Below are positions 1-8,265 of a DNA stretch of 44,345 nt, piece after piece. Location of the stretch: NCBI GenBank assembly GCA_001723765.1, contig MAYW01000020.1, positions 1 to 44,345 on the forward strand, read 5' to 3'. Under the pieces are notes generated by a model that was given only the letters and a program-made list of their open reading frames with translations, did no database searches and was not told where the DNA came from. The stretch comes from Candidatus Scalindua rubra (GTDB taxonomy: Bacteria > Planctomycetota > Brocadiia > Brocadiales > Scalinduaceae). Numbering within the stretch: position 1 is the first letter of the stretch; each line of letters begins with the position of its first letter. Made by a program: the position numbers and the translations under genes.

Positions 1-174
1 TAAAGACTGTGATAAAATTGAAAACTTTAAAATATGAATGATAAAGAAAACCTTGTGGAAAGTTAACTTGTTGTAATATAATAAATTAAAATTCTGAATT
101 AACTATCCCGAACCTGCGGAATGTAGGTTGAATAGTCCTCATTTTTGTAAATTCTTTGACATTATAATACTCCA

Positions 175-1167
175 CTAATTTACTTCAACCTCTTTTCTTT
201 TGATCAATTCAATCATTCTAAGAGGGCATTCTACACATGCTTCTACCTCATGAGCCAGTCCTTTTTTGTGTTTATTCCGCAAGACTTCAAGAGAGGATGT
301 CCAATATTTTTCTATAGAATCAAATTCAATATTCCCCAAAATTAATTTACCGTAATAATCATTTTTGCAAACAGTCACTGACCCATCCCACATGATTGTC
401 ATCCTTTGGTAAGGAAAAGGACAAATCCATGACGATTTAACACACTTTATTTTCTTGCAGACAGAATCCACAGAAGGTTCCATATCATTATAAGAAACCT
501 GGTCTACTTTATCCTTCCAGAAAGAAACATATTCACTTAAACGATCTTTCAACTCTGGAATTAGTACCGCCTGTATACGAATCTTTGGATTCTTACCTCC
601 CAACCTTTCACGCATATTCCTGAGCCTTACTACATTTGCCACAACCTCCTCAAACTTAGCACCTATTCGGTTTTTCTCATATAATGTTTTGTCAAATCCC
701 TCAAATGATACTGTCAAGCGATCTAAACCAGAGTCAATAAGCATTTTTGCCTTGTCTTCAGTCAAAAGTACGGCATTGGTATTAAAAAAAACATCAATAA
801 TTCCTTTTTTCTTGGCATAACCAATAAAACGTCCAAGATCTTTATGAAGAAGCGGTTCTCCACGAAAATTAAATTTACATGCATATAACCCTTTTTCACC
901 AGCTTCGTCCAGAATCTTTTTTACAGTTTCCCATTCCATGAAACCACTTTTAAATTTTGAATAAGTAGTAGCACAAAAAGGGCACTTCAGGTTACATGTA
1001 CTTGTTACTTCAATATCGAGGTGAAGAGGGAAAGGACCTGGATTAAGGTTTTGAGGGTTTTCATCCCATTTTCTGCGATATTCCATAAACCTCACATCGT
1101 CAGAGTCGAGAATGTTTTCACCAGCTAAATCATGATGAAGTTGATCCTTTTCAGCAGTTTTTGTCAT
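175..1167 (-). CDS. Radical SAM/SPASM domain protein
   Basis: A 330-residue radical SAM enzyme of the SPASM/twitch group. The S-adenosylmethionine iron-sulfur site is visible as C58-x3-C62-x2-C65 (CNLKCPFC), followed by a GEP-type motif (FRGEPLLH) near residue 102. The C-terminal part has further cysteines: CPFPYQRM with VTVCKND about 20 residues later, and CVECPLR near the end. These fit auxiliary cluster ligands. SPASM proteins modify peptides, proteins or small molecules by radical chemistry. The substrate cannot be read from the sequence. It lies at the far downstream end of the minus-strand run, separated from the glycan genes by the GxxExxY/AAA/toxin-antitoxin insert, so membership of the glycan operon is doubtful. 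Similar proteins do occur in surface-polysaccharide clusters. Confidence 0.85.
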   Translation of the reverse strand: MTKTAEKDQLHHDLAGENILDSDDVRFMEYRRKWDENPQNLNPGPFPLHLDIEVTSTCNLKCPFCATTYSKFKSGFMEWETVKKILDEAGEKGLYACKFNFRGEPLLHKDLGRFIGYAKKKGIIDVFFNTNAVLLTEDKAKMLIDSGLDRLTVSFEGFDKTLYEKNRIGAKFEEVVANVVRLRNMRERLGGKNPKIRIQAVLIPELKDRLSEYVSFWKDKVDQVSYNDMEPSVDSVCKKIKCVKSSWICPFPYQRMTIMWDGSVTVCKNDYYGKLILGNIEFDSIEKYWTSSLEVLRNKHKKGLAHEVEACVECPLRMIELIKRKEVEVN

Positions 1168-1176
1168 ATTTGTTTA

Positions 1177-1288
1177 ATCCACAGAACACACCGAAGACAC
1201 GGATGAGTAGAAGTTGGAAAGAGGGAAGGTTTTAAAGTTAAGAATTTAGGTTAGTTAAAGTCTTTCCCATTCGGTGTGTTCTGTGGAT
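1177..1288. repeat. 19-bp inverted repeat with 74-bp spacer upstream of the SPASM gene
   Basis: Arms 1177-1195 and 1270-1288 are exact reverse complements (atccacagaacacaccgaa). They fill almost the whole gap between the GxxExxY gene and the SPASM gene. The wording of the arms (cacag/acacaccg) resembles the CACAG/CACGG-rich repeat upstream of the GxxExxY gene at 1671-1715, so that gene is bracketed by related repeat sequence. Either a mobile-cassette boundary or a structured mRNA is possible. Confidence 0.7.
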
Positions 1289-1289
1289 C

Positions 1290-1661
1290 CTATTTGACAA
1301 TTCTTTTTATTACTATTTTTGTAGTTCCAAAATTTATCAATAACCCAACCTTAAAACCAGTGGCTTTTAAATAATTATGTAATTGTGCTTCATCAATGTT
1401 CGTCAGCTTAGCTTCGGCCTTGATCTCAAGAATTATTTTGTTGAAAACCAAAAAATCTGGACTGTATTTCTTTCTTAATGTTACACCTTTATACTTAATC
1501 TCCAACTGCTTTTGACTTTCAAAAGGGATATTACGTAAACCAAATTCAATCTCTATTGCTTCTTGGTAAACTGCTTCTAGAAAACCACAGCCTAATGTTT
1601 TATGAACTTCAAACGCAGCATCAATTATTTTCTCTGTCAAATCTTCATAAATTAACCCCAT
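1290..1661 (-). CDS. GxxExxY family protein
   Basis: A 123-residue protein of the GxxExxY family. The name-giving motif is G26-F-L-E29-A-V-Y32. A restriction-endonuclease-like core follows: PDF at 68-70 with D69, then E79-I-K81 (LEIKA), the D...ExK pattern of PD-(D/E)XK folds. The family is widespread and its function is not established. A nuclease-like or nucleic-acid role is only suggested by the fold. Its start, ATGGGG, lies inside a 53-bp sequence that is repeated exactly at 4474-4526 without the gene, so gene plus leader looks like a mobile or recombining unit. It is flanked by repeats on both sides and has no functional tie to the glycan genes. Confidence 0.85.
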   Translation of the reverse strand: MGLIYEDLTEKIIDAAFEVHKTLGCGFLEAVYQEAIEIEFGLRNIPFESQKQLEIKYKGVTLRKKYSPDFLVFNKIILEIKAEAKLTNIDEAQLHNYLKATGFKVGLLINFGTTKIVIKRIVK

Positions 1662-1708
1662 TTGCCTTATCCTCTGTGCACGGATTTTCTCAGTGTTTTC
1701 CGTGTATT
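1656..1708. repeat. 53-bp direct repeat, copy 1 (leader of the GxxExxY gene)
   Basis: Exactly identical to 4474-4526. On the minus strand it contains the leader (CACGG/CACAG-rich tract), the ribosome-binding region and the first codons ATGGGG of the GxxExxY gene. Similarity continues for about ten bases past the exact block, with two mismatches. Confidence 0.85.
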
Positions 1709-1714
1709 CCGTGG

Positions 1715-3301
1715 CTATTCATTTCTTATCTTCCCTATTCCAATATTGAAGGATATTATTTGTCTGGATTCCGATATTTGTATACTTTTGGGAACACATA
1801 ACTCACCTGCCTGAGTATCAGGATCAAAAACAATAACATAACCCTCGGCAACCCTCTCTGCTTTGAGATATTTATCTCTTAACTGCGCCACAGCCTCATC
1901 CAGTATACCTTTGTACCGCTTTATCTTGGTCTCTATGATATATTTCCTGCCTTTAAAGGTAAGAAGTATATCCATCCTGCCTAATCCTGTGGGGCATTCA
2001 TATCTCAAGTCACCATCCGTGCCTGCTATGAATTGATATAACCATGCGGTCAGCAAAAACTGGCCGGTCTTTTCATAGGTTCTCCCTTTTTCATAAAAAG
2101 CTCTCACGCCTATCCGGGCAATGTATTTTTCAAACTCTGACAACACCAACTCCATATTGAGGAACCCATCTTCCAGGTAATATCTCTTCCCTGTAAGATC
2201 AACATGACTGGAAACCTCTCTAAAAAACATTTTAACAAATCGTTTCTTGTATATATTATTCGCTACAATTGCTTTATCGTTATCCTCACTAATTAAGCCA
2301 TGAAGCTCTAATAAGTTTTGCTCTTCCTCGTCTGGATCATATTCAACCCCATTAAACACAATTTCTACGAATCTTTCTTTATATTGTTTTGCCTTTTCAA
2401 TGAGATTATCAAAATGGTTATTCTGTTCTTTCAAAAGTATTTTGACGGCCTTCTCCACATCATCCTCTATAATAGGTTCAAGAGTCTCAGGTTTAACATT
2501 CACCGTCAAAATTGTCCCCAAACGGTTAACAAGCCAGGGCTGTCCTCTGGTTTCCTCATACACCTTTTGCACTGCCTCTTCTGTAAAGGGTTGATTCGTC
2601 TCTTCTGTATATTGTGCATACAAATCCTCAACATTCTTTAAACTAAAGCGTGGAAGATTCACCCTGTCTGCTATTTTAAATGGAGACACACCGCCTACTA
2701 CCAGCTTCGTAATATTCCTTATACCTACAAGTCCTACCGAATATAAGGCTTTTTGTTTTATCTCTTTATATCTCTGGTAAAGTTCTCTCAAGGTACATAA
2801 AAAGTTCTCCAGTTCACTTGACGGTATTCCATCAAATTCATCAATAAAAATTACGATTTTTTTAGATTCTATTATTTCATTTAATCTTATAAATAAAGAC
2901 TTAAATGCAAGATGATCAGTAAGCCTTTGTGATTCCAAAAATTTATTAACGATCTCTAGTTTATCACAATAGACATCTTTTAATCTTTTTATCAATTGAG
3001 CATACAATTCTGTTTCTATTGAATTATAAAATTGTTTCACATCCAGGCTCTTACAGTCCTGAAAGCTAAGCAGAATTGTTATATAGATATTATTCTGTTC
3101 GAGGGATTCACAAAATCTTCTGAAGGAGGTAGTCTTTCCACTCTGGCGTGGTGCAAATATTGAAAAGTAGCGACCCATATCTACCATGGTCTTTACATCC
3201 AGATTATCTGTATTTACCACCTTCAGAGGAACATAATATGAAACTTCAGGATTTACAACACCTGACTTTTCAAAAAAACGTATTGGTTTTTTATATTCCA
3301 T
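1715..3301 (-). CDS. AAA-like ATPase with C-terminal PD-(D/E)XK nuclease-like domain
   Basis: A 528-residue two-domain protein. The N-terminal P-loop ATPase has Walker A A50-PRQSGKTT and Walker B KIVIFIDEFD (148-157), followed by an AAA-14/AAA-like core to about residue 290. A linker of about 100 residues leads to a C-terminal nuclease-like fold with LGRMD (D444) and YIIETK (E457, K459). This is the usual architecture of the large, abundant AAA-ATPase_like/PDDEXK_9-type families, often present in many copies and suspected to be selfish or defence related. The function is unproven. Its stop codon sits at the edge of the repeat preceding the GxxExxY gene. No frameshift is seen. Start ATG at 3301 is followed directly by conserved sequence. 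Confidence 0.85.
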   Translation of the reverse strand: MEYKKPIRFFEKSGVVNPEVSYYVPLKVVNTDNLDVKTMVDMGRYFSIFAPRQSGKTTSFRRFCESLEQNNIYITILLSFQDCKSLDVKQFYNSIETELYAQLIKRLKDVYCDKLEIVNKFLESQRLTDHLAFKSLFIRLNEIIESKKIVIFIDEFDGIPSSELENFLCTLRELYQRYKEIKQKALYSVGLVGIRNITKLVVGGVSPFKIADRVNLPRFSLKNVEDLYAQYTEETNQPFTEEAVQKVYEETRGQPWLVNRLGTILTVNVKPETLEPIIEDDVEKAVKILLKEQNNHFDNLIEKAKQYKERFVEIVFNGVEYDPDEEEQNLLELHGLISEDNDKAIVANNIYKKRFVKMFFREVSSHVDLTGKRYYLEDGFLNMELVLSEFEKYIARIGVRAFYEKGRTYEKTGQFLLTAWLYQFIAGTDGDLRYECPTGLGRMDILLTFKGRKYIIETKIKRYKGILDEAVAQLRDKYLKAERVAEGYVIVFDPDTQAGELCVPKSIQISESRQIISFNIGIGKIRNE

Positions 3302-3630
3302 ATTTCGTTTTAACCACTGAAGAGTTTAAATCTGAGGTCAGAGGACTGATGTCAGACCTCAGTCCTCCGGCTTCCGACCTCTGATATCAGGCCCTACTTC
3401 TCCTGAATTATAAAAGGATCAGGATTGTTAATCATTTTTCCAAGCATGCTACCAATAAAAGAGCATTCGCCTGTCAATTTCTTATGTCCCATAGTGTGGC
3501 GGAGCCGCAAGCAAAGTGACTAAAGTGACTAAAGTTAATGGCTTACTTTGTTCCAATAGATGTGAAAATAGCAAGTAATTCGCGGCACTCCTCGTAATCT
3601 GTATTGACTTCTTCTCTAGATAACCATTTC
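3302..3630. other. Gene-poor gap with palindromic repeat
   Basis: This gap of about 330 bp holds a compact nested palindrome at 3332-3367. Arms ctgaggtc/gacctcag (3332-3339, 3355-3362) and gaggactga/tcagtcctc (3341-3349, 3359-3367) overlap. The run continues as degenerate cctc/gacct units to about 3385. A similar degenerate tract occurs at 4323-4390. A short direct repeat tgactaaag lies near 3518-3536. Apart from the small ORF listed separately I see no gene. Confidence 0.6.
3394..3492 (-). pseudogene. Possible C-terminal remnant of a small protein
   Basis: A 32-codon open frame whose peptide (GSMLGKMINNPDPF near the end) looks protein-like and resembles the C-terminus of some small four-helix-bundle (S23-type) proteins. 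That resemblance is from memory and weak. No upstream portion is recognisable, so it is at most a relic. Confidence 0.22.
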
Positions 3631-3861
3631 TTAGCTAAAAAAATCTCTAATAAATTCCATTACCTCTCTTATATTAGTTTGTTGAGAAGGCTCAATATTC
3701 TTGCCAATATGTCTATGATGAGGAAACGTTTCCATCTCTTTATGATGAGGGGCATTATCCCAACCAATGATTATTGAATTGTTTGGTCTTAACCAATAAT
3801 AGCTATATGCAACAATGCTTTCATACGCCTCTACCAGCTTAACAACTTTATGTTCAGTCAT
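3631..3861 (-). CDS. TumE/DUF6516-like toxin component
   Basis: A 76-residue protein with the signature WDNAPHHKE (residues 34-42) and FPHHRHIG (46-53), typical of the TumE (DUF6516) toxin family of type II toxin-antitoxin systems. The upstream gene fits the usual antitoxin, and the two overlap by ATGA, so they are translationally coupled. Family members I recall are longer at the N-terminus by some 30-40 residues; here the start is fixed by the coupling, so the protein is either a short variant or truncated. The histidine pairs are the obvious candidate active residues. The activity of the family is not something I can state from the sequence. Confidence 0.6.
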   Translation of the reverse strand: MTEHKVVKLVEAYESIVAYSYYWLRPNNSIIIGWDNAPHHKEMETFPHHRHIGKNIEPSQQTNIREVMEFIRDFFS

Positions 3862-4172
3862 TTACCAAGCAATAGTTTAAGTTTTTTAATGTTCAAAGCT
3901 AACTCATCAGCCATTTTCTGCAAATATGACCATTCTATCCAATCATCATGTCCTTTTTGAGTGTCAGGTACATTTACAGAAAAATTACTGTAACCCATTC
4001 CATATTTTGATTCAAATATTGCTATTTTTTTGTACAACTTCTCCAGTTTCTTTTTTTTCTGGACTAGTTTCTTTTGAACAATTCCTTTGATAGCTTCTAC
4101 ATATATTGGTTCATCTATCTCACCTAGAATATCCTTTATATCAGATGGTATTTTAATAGTTATCTCTGTCAT
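3858..4172 (-). CDS. TumA-like antitoxin
   Basis: A 104-residue partner of the downstream TumE-like toxin. It begins with a short beta-like segment (MTEITIKIP), then a lysine-rich helix, then the family-like block ESKYGMGYSNF and DDWIEWSYL followed by a C-terminal helix. I chose the ATG at 4172 rather than the ATG five codons upstream, because the G-rich stretch GGGGGGTG just before it can act as a ribosome-binding site. The stop overlaps the toxin start by four bases, the classical antitoxin-first arrangement. The N-terminal part probably mediates DNA binding and autoregulation, by inference from type II antitoxins. Confidence 0.6.
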   Translation of the reverse strand: MTEITIKIPSDIKDILGEIDEPIYVEAIKGIVQKKLVQKKKKLEKLYKKIAIFESKYGMGYSNFSVNVPDTQKGHDDWIEWSYLQKMADELALNIKKLKLLLGK

Positions 4173-4555
4173 TATTGCACCCCCCATATTATTAATATTA
4201 ACTCTATGTACTCAACAACTCCCATCAATATAATCTAATACACACTTCCCTTACACCTTCTACATTCTCAATATCTCTAATCCCCAAAGTCCCAAATCTG
4301 CATCTTAAATTTTCATATCATTCAGTCCTCTCTGCCTGTGCGTTGCACGCAGACAGGTGCTCTCCGACTTCAGCCCTCTGTCCTCCAACTCTCGACTTCT
4401 TTACCCCGTGAAATTCACAAGAGTGACAAGCGAAGCGCATTTCACTGGGGCGATTTCATACCTCTAAAATCTGCCCCATTTGCCTTATCCTCTGTGCACG
4501 GATTTTCTCAGTGTTTTCCGTGTATTTCGTGGTTATTTATCCAACTACTTAACTC
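4173..4555. other. Intergenic repeat-rich gap
   Basis: No gene is seen. The gap holds degenerate cctc/gacttc units (4323-4390), a small palindrome around 4335-4360, and an interrupted inverted repeat formed by ccccgtgaaat (4404-4414) and atttcactgggg (4439-4450, one extra base) with a 24-bp loop. It also holds the second copy of the 53-bp GxxExxY leader (4474-4526). This is a hot spot for small dispersed repeats separating accessory genes from the glycan cluster. Confidence 0.6.
4474..4526. repeat. 53-bp direct repeat, copy 2 (orphan GxxExxY leader)
   Basis: Exact copy of 1656-1708. On the minus strand it again ends in ATGGGG, but the following codons (CAG ATT TTA GAG GTA TGA) stop at once, so only the leader and first codons of a GxxExxY-type gene remain. 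It suggests insertion or deletion of a gene unit by recombination at the leader. Confidence 0.8.
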
Positions 4556-5317
4556 CTACTCTTCTGAGTTTTCGGTGGTTTTATTCTCTGTGAAGCCATG
4601 CTTGCGTAGCCAGTATTCTACCTGAGGTATCTGCCATTCGTAATCAACATCACATCCGCCCCATTGCTTAAGTGGATATATCTTTTGCCCCATCCACTTC
4701 TGAGGTAGAAGACCATCTTCCAGGTTTTCAAGACATCTACATCTTACAATAGATGTCCCCATATCAGCAAACCAGGCGTCTCCCTGGGAATCTCTATCAC
4801 AATTTAGAGTCTTTGGATCACCAAAGATCTCAAATGGAACAAAAGGATGCAATAAACCATCATCACCGATTTTACGAGCTCGTAATGGACTCCACATGTT
4901 ATATCGTGAAACAGTTACTGCTGAATCATAATCAGGTTTCTCCCTTAAAACCTTAATCCCCTTTGAAATTGTATCGGATGTGATGGTGGCAGCATTGCAC
5001 ATAAGCAATACAATCATTTCAATTTCATGTTCCTTATTAAGTTCCTTGACAACCCCAAAGGCATGTTCATATACGTGATCACCAAGAGCATCATCTGAAC
5101 ACAACTCAGGCGGCCGATGGATAACTTCAACGCTGTTCTCCCTAGCAAGAACCATAAGTGCTTCATCATCGGTAGAAAGATATACTTTATCGATCTGAGG
5201 ACAATCATTGGCAGCTTTCATTGGGTAATAAGCAAGATGGTTTCCCATTACCATGTGTAAATTCTTTCCTGGAAACCCCTCACTATTTTTTCTTCCCATT
5301 AATAGTGCAATAATCAT
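4556..5317 (-). CDS. CMP-sugar (acylneuraminate-type) cytidylyltransferase
   Basis: A nucleotidyltransferase of the NeuA/KdsB type, 253 residues from the chosen start. It opens with MIIALLMGRKNSEGFPGKNL, the CTP-binding signature (R, S, G, P, K-N). It continues with VYLSTDDE and ends in a segment containing GGCDVDYEWQ, which fits the metal/sugar region. Such enzymes transfer CMP to a nonulosonic acid. I take ATG 5317 rather than 5347 because GAGGAG lies nine bases before it. It is the last gene of the glycan run. Decayed copies of its first ~25 codons lie at 8.27-8.43 kb, so this gene type has been duplicated locally. Confidence 0.82.
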   Translation of the reverse strand: MIIALLMGRKNSEGFPGKNLHMVMGNHLAYYPMKAANDCPQIDKVYLSTDDEALMVLARENSVEVIHRPPELCSDDALGDHVYEHAFGVVKELNKEHEIEMIVLLMCNAATITSDTISKGIKVLREKPDYDSAVTVSRYNMWSPLRARKIGDDGLLHPFVPFEIFGDPKTLNCDRDSQGDAWFADMGTSIVRCRCLENLEDGLLPQKWMGQKIYPLKQWGGCDVDYEWQIPQVEYWLRKHGFTENKTTENSEE

Positions 5318-5541
5318 GGTTTTATTCTCCTCATCATAAGTTTCCATATTTCTCTATTTCAAGAGTAGAATAACCATCTGTACCTCTACTCACGCTTAAC
5401 TTACCCAAGTAATAATTTCAAATGGTAATGTTTTTTCATTAACGATAGTTTCTTGCTTATGGAGCCTATGTTAATATTCTCATCAAATATTATTATAATT
5501 CTGGATAACCACTCATTTTTTGAAATTATATCATTCAAACA

Positions 5542-6609
5542 TTATTTAATTGCTTCTATATTTAAAGCCCATCCTATAAATCTACCTAACTTAAGTTCAA
5601 AACTGGTTTCTTTACGCCAGGGATTCCCGTACAATAAAACTCCCGCTTCATCTAATCCGGTTTTTTTTGATAATAATTTAGACAGTAATGAACCAATTTT
5701 GGGGAGTTGTTGTACATTAAAACTGCTTTTTCTTATCTTCACAGTATTAAAACCACTAAAAAGTCTACAAACTTCATTAGCTGTAAAAACTTTTGTTACA
5801 GGATTAAAAACTTTTTGAGGCTCTCGAGACATCCACTCTGTAACTTTGCCCAGCCAATTTCTAGATTTAAAAATATTCCCTGACACTATTCCCTTTAAGA
5901 AAAAGAGAATTACCCAGTAATAAAAAGAGTTTTTAGCATACAGCATGATTACTGCTTTTCCACCAGGCTTTAATACTCTATAGACTTCATCAATTGCCTT
6001 CCCAGTTTCCGGTGTATGATGTAGAACTCCATTTGAAAAAACCACATCAAAGAACTCATCTGGAAAGGGTAATTGTTCAGCATCAGCCTGTAAGCATATA
6101 TTCTTAGAAGTTTCAAGGAAATCAATTTTTTTAGCTGTTGCTACAACTCTCTCTAAAGTAATATCCATCGAAAACATCTCTGCCCCCAACCAGCCAAAAA
6201 AAGTTGAATGTGCGCCTGCTCCCGAACCAATTTCTAATACTTTCTTGCCATTGATCTCATTTATTGGCATTTCTACTACAGAAAGGTGTTGTCTATGATA
6301 AAACAGACTCTCGAGCTTCGGCAGTAATTCAAGAAATTCTTCCTTCTTACACTCTTTATCATGTGAAGAATAAACAGTCTTATATAAAGTGCCCCAGAAC
6401 TCTTGTATGCTTAGTTTGGTGGCACTATCCTCTACCTTGTTACTGGATAAAAACAAAGGAATGTTATCAAGTACCTCATATCTGGCATTGCATTGAGAAC
6501 AACAGAGATATTTATTTTGCACTTCTTTGTTCAGAATTAATTTTCCCTGACAATGTGGACAACATATACACTCATCCAAGATTACATCTTCAATATTCTT
6601 CCTGGCCAT
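5542..6609 (-). CDS. Class I SAM methyltransferase with N-terminal zinc ribbon
   Basis: A 355-residue methyltransferase. The N-terminus is a Trm112-like zinc ribbon with C17-x2-C20 and C37-x2-C40, then DNIPLFL. The Rossmann core has motif I VLEIGSGAGAHS (124-135), an acidic MDIT after strand 2, and FDVVFSNGVLHH as motif IV/V. Proteins of this build are common in polysaccharide and secondary-metabolite clusters as small-molecule or sugar methylases. The acceptor cannot be inferred. The C-terminal 100 residues are less conserved and probably bind the acceptor. It lies in the same direction as the neighbours, with gaps of 110 bp upstream and about 220 bp downstream. Confidence 0.83.
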   Translation of the reverse strand: MARKNIEDVILDECICCPHCQGKLILNKEVQNKYLCCSQCNARYEVLDNIPLFLSSNKVEDSATKLSIQEFWGTLYKTVYSSHDKECKKEEFLELLPKLESLFYHRQHLSVVEMPINEINGKKVLEIGSGAGAHSTFFGWLGAEMFSMDITLERVVATAKKIDFLETSKNICLQADAEQLPFPDEFFDVVFSNGVLHHTPETGKAIDEVYRVLKPGGKAVIMLYAKNSFYYWVILFFLKGIVSGNIFKSRNWLGKVTEWMSREPQKVFNPVTKVFTANEVCRLFSGFNTVKIRKSSFNVQQLPKIGSLLSKLLSKKTGLDEAGVLLYGNPWRKETSFELKLGRFIGWALNIEAIK

Positions 6610-6719
6610 TGTCTTATTTCTCCTGTTACCATTTCAAACTTTGAAAAATTATTATTTTTTGAACATTTTTGTTTTTAGGAATACGCATTCTGCATCTCCA
6701 CCCTTATATAAAAATACAC

Positions 6720-8225
6720 CTATCGTGCCAGATATCCCAATTTGATTAACTCATCCCTTACATTCGGATCTGTTATTTTCTTTGCTGTTGTTTTGCTAAG
6801 AGGGAGCGGATACTCATCTATTTTAAAACCCGGATCGATAGAGGTATAAAACTTCATCATATCATTGTGAAATTTATTTACCAATTCTTCTTTGTGATGC
6901 AGAAGATTACTATCAGAAGACTCTTTATCTTCAGTGCTAAAAAGATAATTATCTCCATTTGACTGCCAAATATACTTGTAACTTAAAGTTCTAAGTGCGC
7001 GTAAAAAAACATGTGCATTCTTCAACATATTGGGATATTTTTTAAATCTTCCCGGAAGAACAAACGGAGGAGAATCAACAACCAAAAATCTGTTTTCCCA
7101 ATCATAATCACTATCAAAAACAGAAATACCATCTAAAGTAGTCTGTTTTCTAGCCCACTCCTCCTGACCAATAAGATCAAATATAGAAGGAAAAACATCC
7201 AAAACTGATGTTAAATGATTTATTGTCAAGCCAGACTTAATTTGCTCAGGAAAATAAATAATACCTGGGATATTAAACAATTCTTCACGGACACTCGAAC
7301 CATGATTTATCAATCCATCTTCACCGAGTAATTCTCCATGATCTGCCAAAAAAATGAAAATGGTATTCTCATTCAATGATTCTGCCTCTAATTTATCTAC
7401 AAATTCACCTATTAAGTAATCTGCATAAAGCAAATTGGCTTTATAACATTTTCTTACAGCCTCAATAGCTTCTCTGGCTTCTCCAAAATCTCCGTTTACG
7501 TAGCTGTGCACATTAAATTGAATATCATATGATACACTATGGATTTCTTCCCCCTTAAATACTTTATCTAAAAACCTCTTGGGTGGGTAGTATGGAGTAT
7601 GAGGGTGCAGCAATGTTGTATAAGCAAAAACCGGCGATTTATCTTTGTACTCCTTTAGTTTATTAAACAAGTAATCCAGAGAACTCTTCCCGTCAAAAGA
7701 ATCTGCCGCTTCTCTCAATCTCATATCTTTACTTGCATATTTATTAAAAACACCTTTTAGAAATCTCCGCAACCTTGGATTAGTCTTAAGGAGCGTTTTC
7801 AGTTTAGTCCGGATAGAAACCGTTTTGTTTTCACCTATTCTTGTTTCAGGATCAATAAGTTCATCAAACCCAAATAGCTCTCCGTAACCAGCTGGTGGTA
7901 CAATGCTGAATTTCGTATGCCCAAACGTCTTATAATCTAATCTTTTCAGCAACAAAGACAGGGTTATAAGATCGCTGTTTAGCTCACTCAGATTATGTAC
8001 CATTTTATGTCTTGATGAATGTTGTCCCGTGAAGACACTCACATGCGCTTGAGCAGAACCGCATCCCGCAGCATAAAGATTGCGCAACAAAAGACCTTTT
8101 TTTGCAAATGAATCTATATTCGGCGTCAGATTTTCATTGTTACCATAGCAACCGAACATGTCTTGACGCGCTGAATCCAGAATAATCAATATAATATTAG
8201 GTTTTCTATTATTCATTCTTTTCAT
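6720..8225 (-). CDS. Sulfatase/alkaline-phosphatase superfamily protein with non-canonical active site
   Basis: A 501-residue soluble protein of the sulfatase fold. Metal-site signatures are clear: ILDSARQDMFGCYG (D17), HPHTP (207-211) and LADHGE (D295, H296), with a further H308. The catalytic segment reads GSAQAHVSVFTG, where S57-A-Q-A-H61 stands in place of the formylglycine motif C/S-x-P/A-x-R. The nucleophile would be serine and the arginine is replaced by histidine, so ordinary sulfatase maturation is unlikely. It may be a phosphatase, phospho-transferase or a sulfatase-fold enzyme with other chemistry. It has no signal peptide, so it acts in the cytoplasm if expressed as read. The nearby sulfotransferase makes a sulfo-sugar link tempting but unproven. 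Confidence 0.8.
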   Translation of the reverse strand: MKRMNNRKPNIILIILDSARQDMFGCYGNNENLTPNIDSFAKKGLLLRNLYAAGCGSAQAHVSVFTGQHSSRHKMVHNLSELNSDLITLSLLLKRLDYKTFGHTKFSIVPPAGYGELFGFDELIDPETRIGENKTVSIRTKLKTLLKTNPRLRRFLKGVFNKYASKDMRLREAADSFDGKSSLDYLFNKLKEYKDKSPVFAYTTLLHPHTPYYPPKRFLDKVFKGEEIHSVSYDIQFNVHSYVNGDFGEAREAIEAVRKCYKANLLYADYLIGEFVDKLEAESLNENTIFIFLADHGELLGEDGLINHGSSVREELFNIPGIIYFPEQIKSGLTINHLTSVLDVFPSIFDLIGQEEWARKQTTLDGISVFDSDYDWENRFLVVDSPPFVLPGRFKKYPNMLKNAHVFLRALRTLSYKYIWQSNGDNYLFSTEDKESSDSNLLHHKEELVNKFHNDMMKFYTSIDPGFKIDEYPLPLSKTTAKKITDPNVRDELIKLGYLAR

Positions 8226-8265
8226 TACGCTAACATTTCATACTAAAGGTTGTCCTTCTTGAGTT

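Noticed and set aside
111..129. Small aacct/aggtt hairpin after the SPASM gene as a terminator
   Set aside because: Five-base arms, nine-base loop and no T-tract; too weak to call.
1556..1801. Plus-strand open frame across the GxxExxY leader
   Set aside because: It lies antisense to real genes and has low-complexity, non-protein-like sequence; a shadow frame.
5014..5208. Second minus-strand frame inside the cytidylyltransferase gene
   Set aside because: Shadow of the conserved coding frame with no independent start signal.
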